Source: CAVRRZ01 sp963723745
GTDB lineage: Bacteria > Actinomycetota > Actinomycetes > Mycobacteriales > Geodermatophilaceae
Direction: 5' to 3'
Assembly (NCBI GenBank): GCA_963723745.1
Contig: CAVRRZ010000006.1
Span: 248,001 to 312,000, forward strand
Length of the DNA: 64,000 nt
Within the stretch, counting starts at the first letter, position 1; each line of letters starts with the position of its first letter. Shown here one piece after another: positions 9,467-19,070 of this stretch. A model generated the notes under the pieces. The model was not told the origin of the DNA. It ran no database searches and worked only from the letters and a program-made list of their open reading frames with translations. Both the position numbers and the translations under genes were made by a program.

Positions 9467-9482
9467 TCGAACATGCGTTCGA
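9467..9482 (+). promoter_or_regulatory. LexA (SOS) box upstream of the dnaE2 operon
   Basis: TCGAACATGCGTTCGA matches the mycobacterial/actinobacterial SOS box TCGAAC-N4-GTTCGA at all twelve fixed positions. The inverted repeat extends outward to 24 bp (9463-9486, GTGT and ACAC arms). It lies 90 bp before the first gene of the operon. Confidence 0.9.
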
Positions 9483-9571
9483 ACACGGTCCGGCTCCCCG
9501 CCGCTCCCCGGTCCTTCCCCGCCCGGACGGCGGTCCGGACGGCGGGGCGCGGAGCGGATGGGGAGTCTGTC

Positions 9572-9902
9572 ATGAGCCGGGTGCTCGGTGAGGTCGCCGG
9601 TCGGGTCGGCGAAGAGGTGCAGGTCGAGCGGGGCCCGCTCGGGCCCGGTGCAGTTCTGGCGCGGCCAGTCCCGCTACGTCGTGGGGGAGCTGCTCGACTC
9701 CTGGGTGGAGACCGCGCGCCTGGTGGCGGCAGCGACGCCGGCGGTCCGGGGCGGCGCCTCGGCCGAGCTGGTCGCCACGCAGGAGGTGTGGCGGGTCGAG
9801 GCGGTGCGGGCCGGCCGCTCGCGGATGAGCTTCGCCGGTGTCTACGACCTGTCCTGGGACTCCGCGGCCAACCGCTGGTGGCTCGTGCGGGTGCACGACT
9901 GA
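9572..9902 (+). CDS. DUF6504 family protein next to dnaE2 (one frameshift)
   Basis: Reads VGEEVQVERGPLG, then after a one-base insertion near 9645 PVQFWRGQSRYVVGELLDSW, VETARLV and, after a glycine/alanine linker, EVWRVEA, DLSWDSAANRWWLVRVHD. This is the small DUF6504 family, which has no known activity but is often encoded beside error-prone polymerase genes in actinobacteria. About 110 residues. ATG 9572 is the likely start. The stop TGA (9900-9902) shares its last base with an ATG, so the next gene may be translationally coupled. The SOS box 90 bp upstream predicts DNA-damage induction. Confidence 0.75.
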
Positions 9903-10395
9903 TGGGCGCCCTGCGCGCGACGTGCCGTGCCCGCCGGACAGCTGCCCCTGCCGCCGCGCGCTGCCCGCCGCCGCCGCCCAGCTGCTCGACCAGGCCCACC
10001 GCGGCGCTGGCCGAGGCCGCCGTGCGAGCGCCGATCCCCGGCAGCGCTACGCCACGGCGCACCTGGCTGCGCTGCGCGCTGCCGCCGCCGTGCTGGCCGC
10101 CCGCACCCGGCCCGAGAGCGGGCCGTCGGCCGGCCGCGCAGCGCCTGGGTGCTGCTCGGCCAGGTCGCGCCCGAGCTGGGGGAGTGGGCCACCTTCTTCG
10201 CCGCCGGTGCCGCCAAGCGGGCCGCGGCCGAGGCCGGGCTGTCCCACGCGGTCACCGAGCGGGAGGCCGACGACCTCGTCCGCGACGTCGCCGCTTTCCT
10301 CGCTGTGGTGGAGACCGGCCTGGGCGCACGTCCCGCCCCGCGCCCCGTCGCCCGCGCGTGGTCGGCGGCACCGCTGATCCGGGTCCCGGCGGTGA
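9902..10395 (+). CDS. SAV_6107-type HEPN domain protein (frameshifted)
   Basis: Pieces in three frames join into LPAAAAQLLDQAHR, QRYATAHLAALRAAAAVLAA, WVLLGQVAPELGEWATFFAA and AGLSHAVTEREADDLVRD, VAAFLAVVETGLG, which is the all-helical SAV_6107 HEPN family. An R-x4-H pair (RYATAH, codons 10045-10062) resembles the HEPN RNase signature, but no nuclease activity is known for this family as far as I recall. Breaks lie near 9960, 10015 and 10140 and probably one near the end; the stop is most likely the TGA that overlaps the dnaE2 GTG. Start uncertain: ATG 9902 or GTG 9928. Confidence 0.7.
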
Positions 10396-13300
10396 GTGAC
10401 CCCTTCGTCCATCTGCACGTCGCCTCCGGTTACTCCATGCGGTACGGGGCCAACCATCCGGCCGACCTGGTGACCCGGGCCGCCGAGCACGGGATGGCGG
10501 CGCTGGCACTGACCGACCGCGACGGGCTCTACGGCGCGGTCAAGTTCGCCCTGGCCTGCCGGTCGGCCGGGGTGCGGCCGCTCTTCGGGGTGGACCTCGC
10601 CGTGGCGCCGGCGCTGGGCACGCGCCCAGGCCCCGGCGCTGGCGCGCACGTACTGGGCGGAGGAGCTGTCCGGCCCGCGCCGCGCGTTCCGAATCGGCGC
10701 CGGTGCCGGCCCGTGGCGGGGCCAGCGTCGACCCGCGGCTGCCGCGGGTCACCTTCCTGGCCCGGGACGGCGCCGGCTGGCGATCGCTGTGCCGGCTGAC
10801 CAGCGCCACCCACCTGCGCGGCACCCGCGGCGAGCCGGTGAGCTCGCTGGCCATGGCCGCCGAGCACGTCGGCCGGGCTGATCGCGCTGCTCGGGCCCGG
10901 ACTCCCCGGTCGGTCGGGCGCTGGCCGCCGGCCGGGCCGACCTCGCCGCGGCGCACCTCGGCGCCTGGCGGGCGGTGTTCGGACCCGGCCGGCTGGTCCT
11001 CGAGGTCGTGCACCACCGCGGCCGGGGCGACCGGTCGCGTGCGCAGGCGATGCTGCGGTTCGCCGCCGAGCAGGGCGTGCCGGTGGTGCTCAGCAACGCC
11101 GTCCGGTACGTCGACGCCCTCGACGCCCCCACCGCCGACGTGCTCGACGCGGCCCGGCGGCTGGTCCCGCTCGACCAGCGGCACGTCGACCGGCGCACCG
11201 CCGAGGGGTACCTGAAGTCGGGCAAGGAGATGGCCGAGGTCGCCGAGGACCTCGTCGGCCCCGACCGGGACGCGGCGCTGCGGCTGCTCGAGCGCACCGC
11301 GCGGCTGGCCGAGCAGTGCGCGGTCGACGTCCGGGACGACCTCGGCATCGGCAGCGTGCGCTACCCCGAGCTCGACGTGGTCACCACCCCCGCCGAGCGG
11401 GGGATGGGGCCGGCCGCAGGTGCTGCGCGCCCGCTGCGAGGCCGGGCTCGGCCGCCGCGGCATGGCGCCGACCGGATCGGGTCCGGCAGCGACTGGAGGA
11501 GGAGCTGGCGGTCATCGACCAGCTGGGCTACCCGTCCTACTTCCTCACCGTCGCCGACGTGGTCGACCTCATCAAGAGCCTGAGGGTTCGCGCGGCAGCG
11601 CGGGGCTCGGGCGCCGGCAGCCTGGTCACCTACCTGCTCGGGCATCTCCGACGTCGACCCGATCCGCTACGGCCTGCTGATGGAGCGGTTCCTCTCCCCG
11701 CTGCGCCACCAGCTGCCCGACATCGACATCGACGTGGAGTCCGCCCGGCGGATGGAGGTCTACGACGCGGTCATCGACCGCTTCGGCGCCGACCGGGTCA
11801 GCTGCATCTCGATGATGGACACCTACCGGGTGCGGCACGCCATCCGCGACGTCGGAGCCGCGCTCGGGCTGCCGGTCGCCGAGGTCGACGCCGTCGCCAA
11901 GGCGTTCCCGCACATCCGGGCCAACCAGGTGCACGCCGCGCTCTGCGCGACCTGCCGGAGCTGCGGGCCAGCCGGCTGGGCGCGAGACGCAGCGGCGGCT
12001 CGGGCGATCTCGATCTGCTCTTCGACCTCGTCGCCCGGCTCGACGGCCTGCCCCGGCACATCGCGCTGCACCCTGCGGGGTGCTGCTCTCCGATGCCACG
12101 CTGCTCGACCGCACACCCGGTCGAGAGCAGCTACCTCGGGCTACCCGATGAGCCAGTTCGACAAGGACGACGTCGAGGAGCTCGGGCTGCTCAAGCTCGA
12201 CCTGCTCGGCATCCGGATGCAGTCGGCGATCGCGCACGCGCTCGACGAGGTGGCAGCGGGTCGACGGCGAGAGGTCGACATCGACGCCGTCCCGCGCGAC
12301 GACCCGACCACCTTCGAGCTGATCCAGCAGCACCCGCACGCTCGGGCATGTTCCAGATCGAGTCGCCCGGTCAGCGCGAGCTGGTCGGCAAGTTCGGGCC
12401 GCAGCACGTTCGAGGACCTCGTCATCGACATCTCGCTGTTCCGGCCCGGGCCGGTGAAGAGCGACATGGTGACCCCGTTCCTGATGGCCCGGAACGGCTG
12501 GCGGGAGCCGGTCTACCCGCACCCCGATCTCGAGTTCGCCCTCGAGCAGACCGCGGGGGTGGTGGTCTTCCACGAGCAGGTGCTGCAGATCGTCGCGCGG
12601 ATGACCGGCTGCACGCTGGCCGAGGCCGACGAGGTGCGCCGGGCGCTGGGGGAGAAGGACGCCCACCCCGAGGTGCGGGCCTGGTTCATGCCCCGGGTCG
12701 CTCGACGCGGGCTACTCGGTGGAGGTCGCCGAGCAGGTGTGGGCGGTGCTGGTCGCCTTCGGCTCGTTCGGCTTCTGCAAGGCGCACGCGGCCGCCTTCG
12801 CGCTGCCCACCTACCAGTCGGCGTGGCTGAAGACCCACCACACGGCGGCCTTCCTCGCCGGGGTGCTCACCCACGACCCCGGCATGTACCCGAAGCGGCT
12901 GATCCTCGACGACGCCCGCAACTTCGGCGTCCGCGTGCTCGGCCTCGACGTCAACGTCTCGGCCGGCACCTACCGGGTCGAGCAGCTGGACGACGACGAG
13001 GGCGAGGGTGACGGCGAGGGTGAGGACGCCGGGATGCGTCACCGGCCCGGAGTGGATGCCACCGGCGATGCCCGACCCCGCCCGCTACGGCATCCGGCTG
13101 TCGCTGGCCGACGTCAAGGGCATCTCCGACGACGAGGTGGCGCGGATCGTCGCCGGGCAGCCCTACCGGTCGTTGACGGACTTCTGGCAGCGGGCGTCGG
13201 TGTCCCGGCCGGTGGTCGAGCGGCTGGTGCTGGCCGGCGGGTTCGACTCGCTCTACGGCTTCGGGGTGCGCGACCGGGAGGCGGGCCGGGCCACCCGGTC

Positions 13301-14166
13301 GCCGCACGCAGGTCACCCGGCGCGACCTGCTGCTGCAGATCGGCGAACTGGACCGGTGGAGCCGCAGCGGGGCCCGTGCCGGGGCCGTCGGGCAGCTCAG
13401 CCTCGACCTGCTGGGGCTCGGGCCCGAGGCGGAGGAGGGGACGGAGCCGGAGGAGCCGGGCGCCGGCGTGGGCGGAGGGCAGCGGGCTGCCCGAGTTCAC
13501 CGACGCCGAACTGGTCCGCGCCGAGCTGGAGGTGCTCGGCCTGGATGCCAGCCGGCACGTCATCGGCTTCTACAAGCCGTTCCTCGCCGCGATCGGCGCG
13601 GTGCCGGCCGGCGAGCTGCTCGGCTGCCGCAGCGGCGCAGAGGTGCTCGTCGCCGGGGTCAAGGTGGCCACCCAGACCCCGCCGATCCGGTCCGGACGGC
13701 GGGTGGTGTTCGTGACCCTCGACGACGGCACGGGCTGCACCGACTCCACCTTCTTCGAGGACGCGCAGGGTCCCTACGCGGCGACGGTCTTCCACTCGTG
13801 GCTGCTGGTGATCCGCGGGAGTGTTACGGCGCACCGGCCCGCGCGGGGATGTCGTTGCGAGCCACGGGCGCGTGGGAGCTGCCGGCGCTGCACGAGGCGT
13901 GGGAGGCCGAGGGGCTGCCGGGCGTCGCCGACCTCATGGCGTCGCCGGGCGAGTACACCGAGCAGGCGATCGTCGGCGCGGCCGCCTCCCGAGCGTCGCG
14001 CCCGGTGATGGTCCGGCCGGTGCTCGTGCACCCGACCGGTTTCCGGATGTCCCCGTACGCCGACATCAAGCCCGCCGGCGAGGAGACCACGGCCGCCGCC
14101 CGGCGCGCGGCCGCCGGCCCGCCGCGCAAGCTCTGGCACTCCAGTCCCGGCAGCTCGGGCCACTGA
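10392..14166 (+). CDS. dnaE2: Error-prone DNA polymerase DnaE2 (heavily frameshifted)
   Basis: A C-family polymerase of about 1,250 codons used for damage-induced translesion synthesis. Visible blocks in order: PHP domain FVHLHVASGYSMRYGANHP; palm GSGAGSLVTYLLG and LPDIDIDVESARRMEVYDAV with the catalytic Asp pair, where the ES after DIDIDV is typical of DnaE2; FKSDMVTPFL-like thumb region VKSDMVTPFLMARNGW; FGSFGFCKAHAAAFALPTYQ; helix-hairpin-helix region LSLADVKGISDDEVARIVAG; OB fold VVFVTLDDGTGCTDSTFFED. GTG 10392 starts it, overlapping the previous stop. At least twelve one-base breaks occur, for example near 10625, 10885, 11420, 11640, 11950, 12080, 12345, 12700, 13300 and 13820. All essential motifs survive. 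Confidence 0.9.
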
Positions 14167-14257
14167 TGCAGCCGCGCCGCGGACGAGGTGCGCAGACGGG
14201 CCGGTCCCGATCCCCGACCCGCACACCTCTCGGGGGGCCCGCAGCGGCGCCGCTCAG

Positions 14258-14263
14258 TAGGCT
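14258..14263 (+). promoter_or_regulatory. -10 element, likely leaderless promoter
   Basis: TAGGCT fits TANNNT and lies 6 nt before the GTG at 14270, the spacing expected for a leaderless transcript. It separates the methyltransferase unit from dnaE2. Confidence 0.5.
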
Positions 14264-14269
14264 CCAAAG

Positions 14270-15018
14270 GTGCCGACCTCGAATGTCCCGTCCGCCGAGC
14301 AGTTGCCCGTCCGGGGCGCTGCTGTCTGGGCGGCGCTCGACACGATCGCCGGCACGGGCACCGCGCTGCGGGTGCTCGACGTCGGCGGCGGTAGCGGCAA
14401 CTGGCCGTCGTCCTGGGCGGCCGGCTGGGCACGACGTGACCGTCGTCGACCCCAGCGCCGACGCCCTGGCCACTCTCCGCCGCCGCGCCAGAACCGCCGG
14501 GGTCGGCGAGCGCGTCCGCGGAGTCCAGGGCGACGGCGACCTGCTGCACGAGGTGCTGCCCGCCCTGGACGGCGGGGCCGACTTCGACCTCGTCGCTCTG
14601 CCACTGGGTGCTCGAGGTCGTCGACGACCCCGCGGTCACGCTCCGCGAGATCGCCGGTGCGGTCCGGCCCGGCGGCACGGTCAGCGTCGCCACCGCCAAC
14701 CGTGCCGGCGCGGTCCTGGGCCGGGCGCTGAGCGGCCACCCGCGCGAGGCGCTGGCCCTGCTCGAGGACCGCGACCCCGCTCCCGGCCGCGCGCGGCCCG
14801 CCCGCCGCCGCTTCGGCCCCGCAGAACTGCTCGCCCTCGTCGAGCAGGCGGGCCTGGTCCCGGGCACTGGCGGGGCGTCTCCGTCGTCGCCGACCTGCTC
14901 GAGGCGCAGCTCCGGCGCCGACGCCGGCGCGGTCCGCGCGCTCGAGCTCGCCCTGGCCGAGGTCTCGCCGTACCGCGACGTCGCCACCGGCCTGCACGTC
15001 CTGGCCACCCGCCCGTGA
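14270..15018 (+). CDS. SAM-dependent class I methyltransferase (frameshifted)
   Basis: The N-terminal SAM-binding motif I is LRVLDVGGGSG, then HDVTVVDPSADALATLRRRA (motif with acidic residue for ribose), GDADFDLV-type region ADFDLVALP, and WVLEVVDDPAVTLREIAGAV with RPGGTVSVAT, the usual post-motif block. The later half (RFGPAELLALVEQAGLVPGT) is the substrate side. Similar proteins occur in actinobacteria without known substrate. GTG 14270 has a TAGGCT element 6 nt upstream and no Shine-Dalgarno site. Breaks near 14410, 14605, 14880 and 14925. The stop overlaps the next start (GTGA), so it pairs with the phosphodiesterase gene. Confidence 0.8.
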
Positions 15019-16276
15019 CCTCACCGATCACCCCGGAGGCCGCCGCCCGCCCCGCGTGGGCGGCCGACGCCGACGCGCTCCCCGGCGACCTGCTCCGCCC
15101 CGCCTACGGCGCCGCCTCGCTGGCCGACGTCCTCCCCGGCGCGGCCGCCGCCCTCGGTGTCGACGTGCCCCGCGACGGCCTCTCCGGCCGACCCGCTCGG
15201 CCTGGCCGACGGCCCTCGGCGGCGCCCGCCGGGTCGCCGTCCTGCTCGTCGACGGGCTCGGCGCCGACCTGGTGCGCGCGCACGCCGACCTCGCGCCCAC
15301 GCTGGCCGCGCTGGCGAGCCCGGCCGGCGACCTGTCTGCGCCCTGCCCCAGCACCACCCCGGTCAGCCTCGCCACCCTCGGCACCGGCCTGCCGCCGGGC
15401 AGCCACGGCATCCTCGGCTTCGTCACCGATCGTTCCTGGCGGGGACGGGGCGACCGGGGAGGACAGGCCCTCAACCACGTCCGGTGGGCCGACGACCCCG
15501 ATCCGCGGCGCGTGGCAGGCGCGACCGCACGGTCTTCGAGCAGGCCGCCGCCGCCGGCGTCGACGTCACCGCCGTCGGGTCCGTACGCCTACGCCGGCTC
15601 CGGGCTCACCGCGCGCCGTCTACCGCGGGGCGCGGCTATCCCGGCGTCGGTCGGGCCGCGGCGACCTGATGCGCCGGGATCCACGCCGCGCTCGCCGCCG
15701 GCACCGCGCACGCTCGTCTACGGCTACCTCGCCGAGCTCGACCTCACCGGGCACGTCCGCGGCGTCGACTCACCCGCCTGGCGGGCGCAGCTGCAGCTGG
15801 TCGACCGCATGGTCGAGCAGCTCGTCGACGGGCTGCCCGACGACGCCGCGCTGCTGGTCACCGCCGACCACGGCATGCTCGACGTCGCCGACGACACCCG
15901 GCTCGACCTCGACGGCCGATCCCGACCTGGCCGACGGCGTCCGGCTGCTCGCCGGCGAGCCGCGGGCCCGCTACGTGCACGCCGTGCCCGGTGCGGCCGA
16001 CCGACGTGCTGCGACCGGTGGCGGGCCGTGCTCGGCGACCGGGCGTGGGTCGTCGACCGCGACGAGGCGATCGCCAGCGGCATCTTCGGGCCGGTGGACG
16101 ACGGCGCTCGCCGCCCGCATCGGCGACGTCGTCGCACTGGCCCGCGGGCACTTGGGCTCTGGTCGCGCCGCGCGCACGAGCCCGGTCCGAGCCGGCTGGC
16201 TGCCTACCACGGCTCGCTGACCGCGACCGAGCTCGCGATCCCGCTGCTGGCCGCCCGGGGCCGCGCGCTGGGCTGA
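15015..16276 (+). CDS. Alkaline phosphatase-superfamily nucleotide pyrophosphatase/phosphodiesterase (frameshifted)
   Basis: Key blocks of the type I phosphodiesterase/NPP family are present: VAVLLVDGLGADLVRAHADL (metal Asp), CPSTTPVSLATLGTGLPPGS (nucleophile Thr region), HGILGFV, VYGYLAELDLTGHVRGVDS, LLVTADHGMLDV (DHG metal site) and RLAAYHGSLTATELAIPLLA (last His). Such enzymes cleave phosphodiester or pyrophosphate bonds and use two zinc ions. About 420 residues. GTG 15015 overlaps the methyltransferase stop. Breaks occur near 15185, 15215, 15515, 15570, 15650, 15915, 16000 and 16110. The product ends only 2 nt before the convergent gene end at 16279. Confidence 0.82.
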
Positions 16277-16278
16277 GG

Positions 16279-17190
16279 TCAGCCGGTGCCCGGTCGGGCA
16301 CCGTCGAAGGACAGCAGGTGCCAGGTCCGCGGTGCGCCGGGTGCGTCGCGCGGCAGGTCAGGCGCGCCGCCTGTTCCGACGGCCGGCTCTCCACGGTCGC
16401 GACGACGGGCCCGTCGGGGCCGGCCAGGGTCACCGTCCACCGCTCCACCTCCGCGCCGGGCGGGGTGAGTCGCCGCACCGCCCGCACCGGCAGGTCGTCG
16501 ATGCCCAGCAGGCCGAGCTCGGCGCGGGCGAGGTGCTGGGCGGCCTGGGCGGCCGGCGGCACCCCGGCGCGCCCGCGCAGCCAGGGCAGCGCCACCTCGC
16601 CCCGGTCCGTGGGCGGCGACCAGGTCTGCGCGCCGTCGCCGGGCACCTGCCCGTAGTAGAAGCCGTGCGGCAGCACCAGGACGTTGGCCGCGAACCGGTC
16701 GCCGCCGAGGTGGCTGCACTCCCAGACGTCGTCGGGCCGGGCGGCCGGCAGTGATCGGGCCAGCGGCCGGCCGCGCAGCGCGCAGCAGGCGTCGTGCCCG
16801 CCGTGCGTGCAGACCAGGTAGACCGGATCCGACGCCGCGCTCGCCCGACGCGAGCCGTCCCACGGTGCGTCGAGCAGGTCGGCGTCGGTGCCACGCACCG
16901 ACCACCACGAGCCCCTCCCGGCCCGGCCGGCTGTCGGCGTAGGCCCAGCGGCGGCCGGAGTCGGCCAGCCGGCCGCCGGGACGGCGGACCAGCAGCAGCC
17001 GCACGTTCTCCTGCCGCGCCCGATGGGCCAGCCGCGGCGCGACCGCGGCGTCGAACCGGGACTCGGTCAGCGCGTCGCGGCCCCACGGGCCCGGCTGCTC
17101 GATCAGCAGCCAGCGCTGGGCCGGCGGGGCAGTCGCGACGGGGGAGTCGCCGCGCTCCAGCGCCTGCACCGAGCAGCGGGCGGCGTCCAT
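16279..17190 (-). CDS. Sucrase/ferredoxin-like family protein (thioredoxin-like fold)
   Basis: About 303 residues. Diagnostic blocks are VYLVCTHGGHDACCALRGRP and WECSHLGGDRFAANVLVLPH followed by GFYYGQV, with cysteines placed as in the sucraseferredoxin-like family (a thioredoxin-like [2Fe-2S] fold of uncertain function). N-terminal part WLLIEQPGPWGRDALTESRF is also typical. ATG 17190; breaks near 16890 and 16350-16400. It follows the JmjC oxygenase gene by 93 nt on the same strand, and the cluster order repeat peptide, oxygenase, this gene suggests an electron-transfer or maturation partner; that role is inference only. Confidence 0.8.
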   Translation of the reverse strand: MDAARCSVQALERGDSPVATAPPAQRWLLIEQPGPWGRDALTESRFDAAVAPRLAHRARQENVRLLLVRRPGGRLADSGRRWAYADSRPGREGLVVVGAWHRRRPARRTVGRLASGERGVGSGLPGLHARRARRLLRAARPAAGPITAGRPARRRLGVQPPRRRPVRGQRPGAAARLLLRAGARRRRADLVAAHGPGRGGAALAARARRGAAGRPGRPAPRPRRARPAGHRRPAGAGGAATHPARRGGGAVDGDPGRPRRARRRDRGEPAVGTGGAPDLPRDAPGAPRTWHLLSFDGARPGTG

Positions 17191-17283
17191 GCGACCGGTC
17201 GGAGGCGTGCCCCGGCCCGGCCGGGACGGGGAGAGGACGGGGCGGCGCCGGGGGTCACGCCCCCCACCTGGTCGGCTGCCGCG

Positions 17284-18633
17284 TCATCGGCCGGATCCGT
17301 GCTCGTCCCCACGTCCCCCATCGTGCCCGGCCGTCGCCACCCGGCCGGCGGCGCCGGCCACCGCGTCGGGGACGACGGCGACGGCGTCGGTGACCAGCCG
17401 GCGGGCCAGGGTCGAGCTGGTCGGCGGGGTCCAGCCCGGGCAGGTCGCCGACCTTGAGCTCGCCGGCCGCCAGCAGCGCGGCCAGCGCCGGTCGCGCGCG
17501 TCGCCGGGAAGGCGTGCGTGCGCCGGCCGGCGACCAGGGCGACACGCCCGCCGGCGCCGTCCCGGAGCACGCAGCGCAGCCGCGGCGCAGGCGCAGCACG
17601 GTGTCGGGGGTCAGCGCCGCGGCGGCGGTCGACTGGGCCAGCGGGGCGACCGGCTCGGGCCGCACCTGCGCCCAGGTGCGCGCCCGCAGCCGGTCGGCCA
17701 CCTCGGCGGGGTCGACGCGCTCGAGCCAGTCCGGCAGGCCCGCGACCACGGCGGCGACGTCGTCCCGCACGGCCTCGGGGTCGGCCGAGGTCGAGGCCCA
17801 GCGGCAGGGATCGGCGCAGCTCCGGGTCTTCGGTCGGCGAGGCGTGCGCACCAGGTCCAGCGCCGACTCGGCCGCGGCCCAGCGGGTCACCGAGTGGACG
17901 CCGATGGTCAGGTGGGCGCTGATCTCGCCCAGCGCCGTCGCGGAGTGCAGGTAGCCCCGCGGCAGGTAGAGGGCGTCGCCGGGGCGCAGGACGGCGTCGA
18001 TCACCGGCTCGCCGCTCGGCGGCCGCGGCGACCTCGGCGGCGCGGTCGTTCCACGGCTGGGTGCGCAGCGGGTCGGTCAGCACCGGCTCGTGGATGCGCC
18101 AGTGCTTCTCGCCGGCCACCTGCAGCACGAAGACGTCGTGCACGTCGTAGTGGGGGCTGAAGCCGCGCGAGGACGGCGGGGTGACGTAGGCGTTGACCTG
18201 GGTGGGGTGGCCCAGGTCGGCGGCGAGCTGGTCGGCGAACTCGATCAGCGGCGGCCACAGCCGGTGCAGCCCCTGCAGGACGACGGTGCTGCCGTCGGCG
18301 AACAGCCGCAGCACGGCGTCGGAGGAGACCTGGTCGGCGACCTCGGCGCCGGCGCCGCCGGAGGTCGTGAAGCGCTGTCGGGTCGACGACGGCGCCGTCC
18401 TTGGCGATCCGCAGGAACGGCGTGCGCAGGCCGCGGCGGGAGAGCAGCTCGTCGACCGCGGCCAGGTCGAGCAGGTCGGTGAAGGAGGAGCCGGTGTCCT
18501 GCGCCCGGGTCAGCAGCGGCCGGCGGGCCCAGTAGGTCGCGGCGAAGACCGGCGGGTCGAGGCCGATGCAGCGACGCAGGGCCGGGCGGAGGCGTTGCTC
18601 CGCCCGGCCCTGGCCGCCGGGGTCCTCGGTCAG
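17284..18633 (-). CDS. JmjC/cupin_4 2-oxoglutarate-dependent oxygenase (frameshifted)
   Basis: The N-terminus reads FAATYWARRPLLTRAQDTGS and DELLSRRGLRTPFLRIAKDG; the core is VVLQGLHRLWPPLIEFADQL, NAYVTPPSSRGFSPHYDVHD, VFVLQVAGEKHWRIHEPV and YLPRGYLHSATALGEISAHL. The HYD pair and the His of YLH give the Fe(II) facial triad of ribosomal-oxygenase-type JmjC enzymes (YcfD/RoxA, MINA/NO66), which hydroxylate residues of proteins. A winged-helix-like C-terminus follows (ALAALLAAGELKVGDLPGLD). The first codon compatible with the frame is CTG 18633, overlapping the stop of the repeat peptide gene (CTGA); no ATG or GTG is in frame. Breaks near 18375, 18010, 17830, 17590, 17510 and 17412. Confidence 0.8.
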
Positions 18634-18911
18634 GCCGAACCGTCCGCGCCACCATCGGCACCGCCGTCGGCGCCCCCGTCGGCACCGCCGTCCGCGCCGC
18701 CGTCGGCGCCACCGTCGGCGCCACCATCGGCACCGCCGTCCGCGCCACCATCGGCGCCACCATCGGCACCGCCGTCGGCACCGCCGTCCGCGCCCCCGTC
18801 GGCCGGTCCGTGGGCGCCGCCGTCAGCGGGACCCTGGGTGGCGCCGCTGTCGGCGCCGCCGTCCGCGCCGCCGTCACCCGTCGCCGTGGTCATGTCGTCG
18901 TCGAGCGCCAT
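18630..18911 (-). CDS. Low-complexity peptide of Gly-Gly-Ala-Asp repeats, putative oxygenase substrate
   Basis: A 93-residue frame starting at ATG 18911, with Shine-Dalgarno GGAGAAG 2 nt before it. After a short leader MALDDDMTTATGD, two GGAD units and some degenerate ones, residues 37-89 are thirteen perfect ADGG repeats, ending ADGSA and TGA. The protein is acidic (one Asp per four residues), has no aromatic or cysteine residue and would be disordered. Codons vary at third positions, so selection for the peptide and not just DNA slippage is suggested. It directly precedes, and overlaps by 4 nt, the JmjC oxygenase gene. I know no function; a ribosomally made substrate with many Asp or Gly sites is the hypothesis. 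Confidence 0.6.
   Translation of the reverse strand: MALDDDMTTATGDGGADGGADSGATQGPADGGAHGPADGGADGGADGGADGGADGGADGGADGGADGGADGGADGGADGGADGGADGGADGSA
18640..18805. repeat. 12-bp tandem repeat encoding Gly-Gly-Ala-Asp
   Basis: Around fourteen imperfect copies of a 12-bp unit (on the plus strand forms such as GCACCGCCGTCG and GCGCCACCATCG). Copies differ by G/A swaps at degenerate codon positions. On the plus strand it yields a Pro/Ser or Arg/His-rich frame that I take as non-coding. Confidence 0.85.
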
Positions 18912-18920
18912 GTCTTCTCC

Positions 18921-18980
18921 GATCCGGGTGTCGCGCCGGCCGCCGTCGGCGGCTCGTCCGGGGCGCGCCCCACCCGGATC
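18921..18980 (-). promoter_or_regulatory. Long stem in the leader of the repeat-peptide gene
   Basis: GATCCGGGTG at 18921-18930 and CACCCGGATC at 18971-18980 form a perfect 10-bp inverted repeat with 40 nt between. In the minus-strand transcript the stem ends right at the Shine-Dalgarno site of the repeat peptide, so it may control initiation or act as a protein site. Role inferred. Confidence 0.45.
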
Positions 18981-19070
18981 GATCATGCCGACACCAGCGG
19001 TCGCGCGCGCGTCGGAACCGCGCGCCGCAGGACGGCGGGGGGTCGGCTGTCGCGGGGAGCGGTGGCGGGC

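Noticed and set aside
10392..14166. Programmed ribosomal frameshifting in dnaE2
   Set aside because: More than ten shifts of both signs without slippery heptamers or conserved positions are not compatible with recoding.
18640..18805. CRISPR-like array
   Set aside because: The 12-bp units are contiguous and coding, with no spacers and no cas genes nearby.
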